NCBI GenBank assembly: GCA_001871115.1
Contig: MNUR01000024.1
Coordinates: 1 to 60,758, forward strand
From: Elusimicrobia bacterium CG1_02_56_21
GTDB taxonomy: Bacteria > Elusimicrobiota > Elusimicrobia > Elusimicrobiales > UBA9959
Reading direction: 5' to 3'
Length of the DNA: 60,758 nt
In this document: positions 25,509 to 34,000 of the stretch, piece after piece
How the letters are laid out: each line of letters begins with the position of its first letter
Numbering within the stretch: position 1 is the stretch's first letter
Made by a program: the position numbers and the translations under genes
Notes under the pieces: generated by a model
Databases searched by the model: none
What the model was told of the DNA's origin: nothing
Seen by the model: only the letters and a program-made list of their open reading frames with translations

Positions 25509-26771
25509 TTAGAACATCGCCCTTATCGTGCTGAACACCTCATGCTTCTTGAACTTGTGGTTCGCGTTCTTGGCGTCCATATCGTACTTGCCGGTCAGGC
25601 CCATGCGGATATTGGCCCGCGGGAAGAACCAGACGGAAGGGGACACGTAATGCTCGGTTATGTACTTGCCCAGGTTCCTGGCGTCCTTGGAGGCCAGCCA
25701 GTCGTACTGCAAGTGGCCGTACACATTGTCCTTTATGTAATAACCGGCGCCGGCGCCCACGCCGCGGGTTATAGCCTTGTTCTTTGCGGCTGCCAGCTTG
25801 TAGTTATCTTCCTTGGCGTAAAGGAAAGCGCCCTGCAAGTCGAGGCCTTTATACCTTATGGTCACGCCGGGGTAGAACACGTACAGGTTGTCCTTGCGCT
25901 GCTTGTAGCTGGAGGAAGAAGTGTCCACGGCGGACATGACGGAAAGGGTAAGTTTGCTGCCCTCGAAATCGCCGTCATTGACCATATAACCCAGGGTCCC
26001 GGTATAGTTCTGGAACTGGTTAGTGTCGGGGCCGGAAGCAGTCACCTGCTTGCCGCTCTGCACGACGCCGGAATAGAGGAAGTTGCCGCTATAGCCGAAA
26101 ACCTCGGCGCCGGGATTGGCGCTGGCTATACCAAGCTGGTCCTCGTTACCGGAGCCGCCCTTGGCGCTCTTGAAAGAGCCCATGATGGAATATTTAAGCG
26201 GGGGGTTGGCGCGCAGCCTTCCGGACACGGAATGCCAGTCGAAAGCGCAGAGATTGCCCACCCTGAAGTTAAGGGCGCCCTCGGGGCCGGCCAGGTTGTG
26301 GAAACCCATGTACAGCCAGTTATTATGCAGCTTGTCGTTCTCGAACTCGGTCTCTATGAAGATAGAGATGTTCTTTGCTATGGAGCCGGCGGTGAAGAAC
26401 TGGAACCACTGCCCGCGGCCGATGGCGGTCTGGTCCTTGCTATGCCCGGCTACCGTTAAGCCGCCCTTCTTGGTGGAGAAAGGAATGATAGAAATACGCA
26501 GGCTGGCCATCTTGCCGATGTCGCCCAGGGAAAGATTGTCGCTGATCTTGGTCTGGGTGTCCTCGCCGCTGGTTCCCGGCATCTGGTACCCGTTCATGGC
26601 GAATTTCTCGCCGAAAGAGTTCAGGCGGGGAAACGCGGTATGACACAGATTACATGATACATTATACCTGCGGGCGAACTGTGCCGTGGCGTTCGCATCC
26701 GAAGAGAAGGTAGCTACCGCCATGGCCGCCAAGGCCATAAGCGAAAGCAACTTTGCATTTTTGGTGTTCAT
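25509..26771 (-). CDS. Outer-membrane porin-like protein with one c-type heme (Cyc2-like layout)
   Basis: 420 residues: a signal peptide (to about residue 29), one heme site C40-N-L-C43-H44 followed by FPRLNSFGEKFAMNGY, then about 350 residues of alternating beta-strand character rich in Gly, Asn, Ser and aromatic girdles, ending in Phe as expected for BAM-inserted barrels. This is the layout of Cyc2-type fused cytochrome-porins, which carry electrons across the outer membrane in Fe(II) oxidisers; a similar pattern is found in uncharacterised proteins of other anaerobes. A periplasmic cytochrome c gene is divergently placed. Direction of electron flow and substrate are not shown by the sequence. 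Confidence 0.8.
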   Translation of the reverse strand: MNTKNAKLLSLMALAAMAVATFSSDANATAQFARRYNVSCNLCHTAFPRLNSFGEKFAMNGYQMPGTSGEDTQTKISDNLSLGDIGKMASLRISIIPFSTKKGGLTVAGHSKDQTAIGRGQWFQFFTAGSIAKNISIFIETEFENDKLHNNWLYMGFHNLAGPEGALNFRVGNLCAFDWHSVSGRLRANPPLKYSIMGSFKSAKGGSGNEDQLGIASANPGAEVFGYSGNFLYSGVVQSGKQVTASGPDTNQFQNYTGTLGYMVNDGDFEGSKLTLSVMSAVDTSSSSYKQRKDNLYVFYPGVTIRYKGLDLQGAFLYAKEDNYKLAAAKNKAITRGVGAGAGYYIKDNVYGHLQYDWLASKDARNLGKYITEHYVSPSVWFFPRANIRMGLTGKYDMDAKNANHKFKKHEVFSTIRAMF

Positions 26772-26884
26772 TTATTATTTATTCCTCCGTTAATTTAGTC
26801 GTCGAAACGGCCATGCGGCCCGAACTGCTTTATGCGCCGCGAACAGAATAGCCCCAGCGAATATAACCTACTACAATAAATCAT

Positions 26885-26913
26885 ATCATAATCGGGCGAC
26901 AACTGGATTGTAA
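26885..26913 (-). promoter_or_regulatory. Sigma-70-type promoter of the porin-cytochrome gene
   Basis: Minus strand: TTACAA (26908-26913), a 17-bp spacer, then TATGAT (26885-26890). The start codon is about 114 nt downstream. Confidence 0.6.
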
Positions 26914-26971
26914 AATATCAAGAGCCGGATTGATTTTAGTCTATGCTTCGGCCCTGAGCCCCGCCGGCGCC

Positions 26972-27430
26972 TTACCGCCGAGAGACTTGCTCCAGCCCGG
27001 AGCGGTCTTTTGTTTTTACCTCCCGCCCGGCTACGGCTATCCAGCCTTTTTTGCGGAACCCGGCGAGCTGGCGGCAAAGCGCCTCGGGCGAACTACCCGG
27101 GAGCTTGGCCAGGTCTCCCCGGCTCCCGGGGAACTTTTTTCCGCGGCCTGCTCCTGGACTATTATAGGAAATATAATAATTATTATTGTAAGTAAAGACA
27201 GGAAAACCGGCCGGAACTTTTGACCCGGATGCCTGGATATCTTTAATATAGCCATCTTCGCCGCTCCCCTGTTCGGCCTATACGAACTCAGCACCCGGGT
27301 TTCCAGGTTCGCGGCCGCAGCAGGCAGGTCCGCCAGGCCGCTGCGCTTCCTTATGGTCAGGCGCGGAAAATCGGGGGCAAAAGATCGGGGATATTTTGCG
27401 GTGCCCGGGATATTTATGTAAAATATCAAG
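26972..27430 (-). pseudogene. Decayed Crp/Fnr-family regulator
   Basis: The minus strand from about 27120 down to the stop at 26972 encodes GSRGDLAKLPGSSPEALCRQ, then LAGFRKKGWIAVAGREVKTKD and RSGLEQVSRR. This is the C-terminal helix-turn-helix and wing of a Crp/Fnr regulator. The frame upstream meets a TAG and has no cyclic-nucleotide-binding domain; a different frame (KRSGLADLPAAAANLETRVL) resembles the preceding dimer helix, so frameshifts and loss are likely. It lies between two cytochrome genes, so it may once have controlled them. The exact 5' limit is a guess. Confidence 0.55.
27396..27424 (+). promoter_or_regulatory. Sigma-70-type promoter of the cytochrome c gene
   Basis: TTGCGG (27396-27401), a 17-bp spacer and TAAAAT (27419-27424), about 110 nt before the ATG. 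Confidence 0.5.
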
Positions 27431-27533
27431 AAGCGGCCGTACCTGCATTAAGAAGGTTCTTGACCGGCAGCGGGATCTACGGGCGGTTAAGTACCGGGCG
27501 GCCGCGAGGCGTTTATTTTTTAAGGAGAACATT

Positions 27534-27875
27534 ATGAAAACGAATCTCGTCGCGGTTGCGCTGGTTTCACTATTCTGCGCGCAGGCACTCCCGTCTTTCG
27601 CCGGGGAGGCCGAAGCCAACTATAACAAGATGTGCGCCTCCTGCCACGGCAAGAACAAAAAAGGCAACCCCGCCATGGCCAAGATGTTCAAAGTGAAGCC
27701 GGAAGCGATGGACCTCACCGGCAAGGTAGTGCAGGGGAAAAGCGACGAGGACCTGGCCGGGGTCATAGCCGACGGGAAAGGTAAAATGCCGTCTTATAAG
27801 GCCACCCTGAGCGGCGACCGGATCAAGGAACTGGTAAAATTCCTGAGGTCTCTCGTCCCGCAGGAAAAGCCCTAG
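27534..27875 (+). CDS. Small periplasmic class I cytochrome c
   Basis: 113 residues with a signal peptide (cleavage after SFAG, residue 24) and one heme site C34-A-S-C37-H38. The axial Met is expected in GKGKMPSYK near residue 86. The size and the closing helix (DRIKELVKFLRSLV) match cytochrome c-555/cbb3-like single-heme carriers. The start at 27534 is chosen for its GGAG ribosome site and signal peptide. Its neighbour across the regulator remnant is the porin-cytochrome, so it may pass electrons between the inner membrane and that outer-membrane protein. Confidence 0.9.
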   Translation: MKTNLVAVALVSLFCAQALPSFAGEAEANYNKMCASCHGKNKKGNPAMAKMFKVKPEAMDLTGKVVQGKSDEDLAGVIADGKGKMPSYKATLSGDRIKELVKFLRSLVPQEKP

Positions 27876-27980
27876 ATCAAAAAAGTTACGCCGCGGGAAC
27901 AGCCTGTACAATGCTGTTCCCGCCTTCCCGCTCCTGGGTTCTCAGGGGCATATCTGGCGTTTCTTCAAGACACCCGAGCC

Positions 27981-28265
27981 TTATATCGAGCTGGGCTCAG
28001 GCAACAATATCCAGACCCATAATAATTCATCTTCTATTTCTTCTTTCAAGCCCGTCGGAGCGACGGGTTTTTTATTGTCTTTTTTGAGAAACTTGCGCGA
28101 CAGGAGCAGGGCGGCGGCGGAATAGCAGGTAATGGTTATCAGGAAAGGCAGGGTGAAGCCGAAGTCCATCTGAAGGCGGCCGCTCAGGCGGGCTGACAGG
28201 GCGAAGGACAGGAGGAAGGTGAGGAGGAGGAAATTTTTTGCATTAAGGCTGAAGGCCCTGAACAC
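27981..28265 (-). pseudogene. Possible remnant of an MFS transporter C-terminus
   Basis: 94 residues from a GTG. Two hydrophobic segments (NFLLLTFLLSFALSARLSGR, then FGFTLPFLITITCYSAAALL) end in a basic tail (SRKFLKKDNKK). The pattern recalls the last helices of a major-facilitator transporter, far too short for a whole one. A terminator for the opposite strand lies inside it. It could instead be a real small membrane protein. Confidence 0.35.
28051..28073 (+). terminator. Rho-independent terminator downstream of cytochrome c
   Basis: CCCGTCG, loop GAG, CGACGGG and then TTTTTT. It is 175 nt after the cytochrome stop; no other plus-strand gene lies between. Confidence 0.75.
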
Positions 28266-28436
28266 GGCAATGTAATTTTTAATTATATCGCGAATGATGT
28301 TAGCTTCTGATTAAGAACCGCGGGATGCGAAGTCAGGGGCATACCGCAGGGGCCAGAACGCAAAACCGGCGCCGCGCACGCCGTGCGCTCGCCTGCCGGT
28401 CTCCCCTCTGTAACACTACTTAAAATTAGATTTCTT

Positions 28437-29495
28437 CTACCTGCCGGGTTTTGCGGCTGCGCCCGGGGCGGTGAAGGTTGTGCTCAGTGTCAGAGTGGCC
28501 GGAGTCGCCGTGGATTTTATGACTGCCGGTTCGGGCCTGGGAGCGTGGTTAATGTACCAGATATAGTTGGCCATGTCTTTATGTTCTTTGGGCATTATGT
28601 CGGGGCATTTGGCGGCGGTTTCGGTGTAGAAGGAGGCCTGCCTTACGTCTTTTACCCGCGCTTTGACCGAGGCGGGGATGGCGGCATTGTAGATGATATG
28701 GCCGTTGCCCGCTATTACCAGGACGGAATAGCCGGGGTTCCGGGCCAGGAAGGCGGCTATGCGGCTGCCCATGCCCTCGTTCCAGGCGGCCATCGAGGCC
28801 TGGTAATTAGAGAAGGAGAAATCTTTGACCGCGGAGGAGCTGCCGTGGGCGGAAAAAGATTCTTTAAGGTATTCGTTGTATTTTTTATGTTTGGTTATCG
28901 CCAGGTTTTCAGGCAGGGACCGCTTTTCTTCAGGGGTCAGGCTTTCAAGCCCGGCGCGGGCTATTTTATGTATCACGGTTTTGGGGACATTGAGGGCTAT
29001 AGCGCGCAGTTTTCTTTCTCTTATGAAATCGAAAAGGGGTTTATACAGGTCGTAGTTAAATCCTTTTCCTTTCTTCCAGTCCGCCCTGGAAAGGAATTCT
29101 TCCTCCGTTATCCCGCCGGCGGCGTATTCGTCCAGCACCGGCTGCAATCCGGCATTGAGCATCTCAAAGCCTACCCCTATTTTGGAGCCGCGGGCCGTTC
29201 TCATGGCTTTCAATGCTTCGAACTGTGCCATGTGGTCCAGGGGTTCGTCGTGGGTTTCTCCTACGTAAACCACGTCGTTTCTCCAGACTATGGAGTTAAA
29301 GGCCGCCTCGCTCTGGTAGGGTTTGCCGGACTGGCCGCCCATCAGGCAGAAATTAGGCTTATCCTGCGTAAGTATCAGCGGCCTGCCGGCGTCTGAGGGG
29401 GCTCGCCTCTTCTCTATATGGGCTTCTTTGTGTTTAGGGGCAGCGTCGGCGGCAAAGGGGAACAGTAAAAGGATAGAAAACAGGAATATTTTCAT
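28437..29495 (-). CDS. ChaN/haem-binding-uptake family protein (PF04187)
   Basis: 352 residues with a signal peptide (to about residue 18). The ChaN fold is indicated by VVYVGETHDEPLDH, then IGVGFEMLNAG, NYDLYKPLFDFIRERKLRAIALNVP and a late GNGHIIYNAAIP, which contain the conserved acidic and His residues. Campylobacter ChaN binds heme and is an iron-regulated lipoprotein; here I see no lipobox Cys, so it is probably soluble in the periplasm. The C-terminal 60 residues are low-complexity (TATPATLTLSTTF). It may link to heme handling by the nearby cytochromes, but that is inference. Confidence 0.85.
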   Translation of the reverse strand: MKIFLFSILLLFPFAADAAPKHKEAHIEKRRAPSDAGRPLILTQDKPNFCLMGGQSGKPYQSEAAFNSIVWRNDVVYVGETHDEPLDHMAQFEALKAMRTARGSKIGVGFEMLNAGLQPVLDEYAAGGITEEEFLSRADWKKGKGFNYDLYKPLFDFIRERKLRAIALNVPKTVIHKIARAGLESLTPEEKRSLPENLAITKHKKYNEYLKESFSAHGSSSAVKDFSFSNYQASMAAWNEGMGSRIAAFLARNPGYSVLVIAGNGHIIYNAAIPASVKARVKDVRQASFYTETAAKCPDIMPKEHKDMANYIWYINHAPRPEPAVIKSTATPATLTLSTTFTAPGAAAKPGR

Positions 29496-29570
29496 GAACT
29501 AATTATAGTAAAAAGAGCGGCAGGCCGCTTTTTTAAAAGCAGCCTGCCGCCGGTTATGCCTAGCTTTGTG

Positions 29571-30734
29571 TTAATGCCGGAAGATAGCCGCCAAGGGCGA
29601 GATACCGGGCATTTTTGACGCGTCCAGCACGTGAACCTTGCCTTTGTGCCGAAGCGTGCGCGCCACGCAGAGGTCCACCAGTTCCATATCCGTGGGCTGG
29701 GGCTTTTTATGCAGGTCCAGAACCCCGCTGACGGGGTCGTACATCCCCCACTTCCGGGCATTAGCTGAAACCAGCAGGGTTGAAACCCTGCCGTCATTCG
29801 CCGCGCGCAGGATAGGCTTGATATTGCAGGCGGCTACCGGGGTTCCGCGTACCTGGTTATATCTCTGTACGGCCGCTCTGGACTCGGCGTCAAAGAGCGG
29901 CTTAAGCAGTTCCCACGCTTTGTCCCGCAGTTCCTCGGGCTTTTCGGCGGTTGCGCTGCCGGGGATGCTTTGCACATAGAGGTTAGGGTAGGTGTTCGCC
30001 TCGGCGTAGATATGGTTGAGGTAATCAACTCCGGCCGTAACCAGCGGCGCGCCCTCATTCTTGAGCATTGCGGTGATTCCTTTATTAACGCTCTGGAAAT
30101 AAACCAGGATATTTGATTTAGCCTCGTTATTGTCCTCGGCTCGGCCGTGGAACATCCCGGCTTTGCCCGGCCCTCCGGCATGGCCTTCGGTATTCGCATG
30201 GAACTGGAGCTGTTTTTCGCGCGGGTTGAGCTCCAGCAGGTCCGAGATACTCTTGGGAACCTGCCTGAGGTCCACGCCGGCCACGCTGTACCGGCTGCAC
30301 TGGTACAGTTGTATTGAGTGCTGGCTCAGCGCCAGGACGTAAAACCGGCCATCCTCCGCGAAGAGGGGCAGCAGCGGCGTTACGCAGAAGCGGTCCGAGA
30401 CCATTGTCAGCTCGCTGAAGTTCAGCGGCAGGTTGTAGACGCGTTTTGTTTTTTGGGACAGGAAAACGGCCAGTCCGCCGCTTTGGTACTGCCAGAATTT
30501 GTGGTCTTCAAGCAAAGGCATGGCGGGAGCCAGGATCTTTTTGACTTCTCCAGGTTTATGCCCGGCGCGTTCCAGTTTTGTTCCGGTTTCGCCCAGCAGG
30601 TTATGGAACCTTATAGGGTTCTGCCTGGTCTGTTCGCTGGAGCTTCCTTTTAGTGTAGGCATGTAGAGCGAAACGGAAGGCTCCCCGCCGTCATTCAGAA
30701 GTTCTTCCAGGTTTTCCTTTGTCATTAAATGCAT
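29571..30734 (-). CDS. baeRF-family protein (bacterial eRF1-like)
   Basis: 387 residues, cytosolic. The N-terminus EPSVSLYMPTLKGSSSEQTRQNPIRF, then GGLAVFLS and the C-terminal domain with DLCVARTLRHKGKVHVLDAS match the bacterial archaeo-eukaryotic release factor families (closest to baeRF7/baeRF3). They are thought to act on ribosomes or in stress/defence, but function is largely unproven. The loop carrying catalytic GGQ in eRF1 is represented only by a Gly/Ala-rich stretch (TEGHAGGPGKAG), so peptide-release activity is doubtful. Confidence 0.8.
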   Translation of the reverse strand: MHLMTKENLEELLNDGGEPSVSLYMPTLKGSSSEQTRQNPIRFHNLLGETGTKLERAGHKPGEVKKILAPAMPLLEDHKFWQYQSGGLAVFLSQKTKRVYNLPLNFSELTMVSDRFCVTPLLPLFAEDGRFYVLALSQHSIQLYQCSRYSVAGVDLRQVPKSISDLLELNPREKQLQFHANTEGHAGGPGKAGMFHGRAEDNNEAKSNILVYFQSVNKGITAMLKNEGAPLVTAGVDYLNHIYAEANTYPNLYVQSIPGSATAEKPEELRDKAWELLKPLFDAESRAAVQRYNQVRGTPVAACNIKPILRAANDGRVSTLLVSANARKWGMYDPVSGVLDLHKKPQPTDMELVDLCVARTLRHKGKVHVLDASKMPGISPLAAIFRH

Positions 30735-31007
30735 ATAGCACCCCCTGCTAGATTTTTTTTAGGGCAAAGGATTACAAAGGAAAGCTTTTTAGATGTGCTG
30801 CGAGCTGTCCCCTACCCAAGGTCAGTATACAAAAATTTCTAAAATTGTCAAAACATTTTTTTAAGCTGAATTTTGGCGTTCAAAAAGCGTTTTTATACGG
30901 CTGATAAGCCTCTGTTCCCGGCCAGGGCTGCCAGGCAGCGGCCGTCTTGCCCAGCGTTAAGGAAAACAAGCATAATTAGGGTAGATTTATGGGTATACAG
31001 GGGTTAT

Positions 31008-34000
31008 ATGAACAAAACCGTTCTTATTCTTTTGTCTGTTTTCTTCGCCTGGCCTTCAGGGGCTTCAGCCCAGGTCCGGGTTGTAGCTAAATCCCCTTAC
31101 GGCCCGATAGGAGATATGAATACTGCGCGGGCTATAACAGCTACCTTCAGCCGGCCTATGACCGCCCTGAGTTCCGCGGAAAAAATGGGGGAGGCCTGCC
31201 CGCTGGAAGTTTTTGAGATAGCAGACGCGCTGACAGGGGATAATTACGGGGATTTCTCCTCGGCTTCGCTTAAATCCTTTAAGGCTTTAAAACCGGTTGA
31301 AGGCCGCTGCCGCTGGCAGGGTACGCAAACCGCTGTTTTTGAACCGGCCGGGCCGCTTAAGACCGCCACGCTTTACGGCGTCCGCGCAAGAAAAGGTTTT
31401 GCGGGCGCAGGCCAGGTGCTGGCCGAAGAAGCGGAGTGGTTCTTTGAAACTACAAGGCCGGCCGTAAAGGACAGCGAACCGCGTGACGGAGAGCGCTGGC
31501 TGCCGCTGGATACTATTCTGTACGCGGCTTTTACTATGCCTATGGCCTCTGTCAGGGCCAGGGACTTCATTAAGCTGGAAGAAACCGCCCCGGACGGAAG
31601 CGTATCGGAGGTTCTTATAGGGGTACGCCTCGCCAGGGACGAAGAAATAAAAAAACTCTGGCCTTACCCCTGGCAGGAGATCTCCACAGGGACTGTGGTG
31701 GCCGTGCGCCCGGCAAGGCAGCTTAAGCCGGATCACGCATACGCACTGAAACTAGAGGCCGGGCTGAACGCCGCGGAGGGCAATCTGGGCCTGGTAAAAA
31801 GCAGGGAGATAAAATTTGAGCCTTATTATACTTTCACTTTAAAGGAAGCCCCTGTCAGCGCCTGCCTCCCGGGAGATTTTGCGCTGGGTTTCTCCAACCC
31901 GGTAAAATATACCGAACTGTATAAACACCTTTCGGTAGACCCTTCTACGGCCATGCCGCCGCCCAATCCGGAAGCGGCCAACTACGAAGGTTACCGCGAC
32001 AGTAATAAGCGCGTTTCTTATCTTTCCCTGCCGAGGGAAATTTTTAAAACCGGGACGCTCTACAGTTTCAGCGTTTCAGCCGGGCTTACCGATATCTTCG
32101 GCAATAAACTTAATGCGGGAGTCGATTTTCAGCTGGGCCCGTCCGGGTATTGCCCTTACTGGAGCATGCCCGCGGGCTTCGGCATACTTGAAGGTTACTT
32201 GCCGGCGCGGCACCCTTTCAGCGGGGTGAACTTTCCCGCGCTGGATATAGCCAAAGGCCGGGTAAGCGAAGAAAACCTTATCCCTTTCTACCGCGGCAAT
32301 ATGAAGGACGAGGCGCTCTTAAGCGGCCCGGTGCGGAAAAACTGGAACCCCGCCGAAGGACTTCCGGATTTTAAATTAAATACTTTCCTGGATTATTCCG
32401 GCCTCTTCGGACCGGAGCAGGGCGGTTTCGGCTACCTCCGCGCTCCCGGCATGGGGGAGTCGCCTTACCGCGCGCTCGATAATATCACGCGCATAGGGAT
32501 AACGCTTAAGAGCTCCCAGGATTCTACTCTTATCTGGACCAGTTTTCTTAAGACCGGCAAACCCGCCGCCGGCCTGCCGGTGGAGATAAGGAACGACGAG
32601 AATAAAGTTCTGTGGGCAGGAACCACGGACAAGCAGGGCTTTGCCGACGCGCCCGGCTGGATCAAGCTGGGGATAAAGGACTGGGCCCGCTGGGAGCGGC
32701 CCTCTCTCTGGATCTTCGCCAGGCACAAGAACGGTACGGCCGTAATGTGCAGCGCCTGGACCGGCGGCGTTGAGCCCTGGCGTTTTTCGGTGAATTATGA
32801 CAGCTACCCGAGACCGCGCCGTTATTCGGCCGCGCTGTTTACGGAGAGAGGGGTTTACCGGCCCGGGGAAACCGTGGATATTAAAGGCTTCGGCCGCAAG
32901 CTGGCGGGAGGGGATTGGGCGGCCCTGGGCCTGCCGGCTGTACAGATCTCAATAAAAGATTCTCGCGGCAACCGGGTCTTTAAGACCACCGTCCCGGTGG
33001 ATAAGGCGTTCTCTTCTTTCGACTATGCTTATAAATTGTCAGAAGCAGCCCCTACCGGGGTCTGGACGGTGGAGGCAGCAGAGCCTTATGAGGACGACCT
33101 TTCCTCTGCGGGCGCCGCAGAAGCAGAAGAGGAAGCAGAGGGCTACCGCTATGCCCCGGGCAAAGAGCGGCCTTTTCTTTTTGCCGAAACTTTCAGGGTG
33201 GAGGAATTTAAACCTGCCGTTTTCGAGGTGAAGGCCCGTACGCTTGAGTCTTCCTACCTGGCAGGGGATAAGTTCCGGGCCTCGGTCGAGGGCTGGTACC
33301 TTTTCGGGGCCCCGATGGCCGGCAGCCCGGCGGACTGGACCCTGCGTTTGAACAGCGCACATTATGATCCGCCCGGCAAAGAGGGATTTAGTTTCGGCAG
33401 CGAATTCCGCGGCGAGCGGCTGGATAAACTGGCCGGCTCGGCCAGCGCAGAGCTGGATCCAAAGGGCAAAACAGCTATAGAACTCCAGCTGGAAAAAAGC
33501 TACGGCGGCGCGGGCAACGCTCTGCGCGCTTCTTTCGAGGCCGGGGTCAGCGATCCGGAGCGGCAGCGCCTTTTCGGGCGCGCCTCGGCTTATGTGCACA
33601 AGTCCAATCTTTACTTCGGCGTTAAGGCCTCGGGCGGCTTTGTGGAGGCGGGCAAGCCCTGGAGCGCGGAGATAATAAGCGTGCGCCCTGACGGCTCCCC
33701 GGCTCCCGGGCTTGCCGGCTCGGGCAAGCTGACAAAAAGGGTCTGGCTCAGTTCGCGCCGGGCCGGCCTGGGCGGCCGCCTTGAATGGGTGACGGAGAAA
33801 AAAGATACGGTGGTCTCAAGTTTTACTTTTAATACCTCCGGCTCCGCCGTAAATTGGGAATTCACTCCGGAAGAAGGCGGCTTTTATATTTTCAGAGCCG
33901 CCGGGAAGGACGAAGAGCGCCGAGAAACGGAAACCTCCTTCAGCTTCTACGTGTTCGGCAAAGGCGACGCCTGGTGGGCCCGTGAAGATTCGGATATTAT

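Noticed and set aside
25193..25534. Plus-strand 113-codon frame after the amylase
   Set aside because: Runs through a strong terminator hairpin and into the opposite gene, has no ribosome site and no domain.
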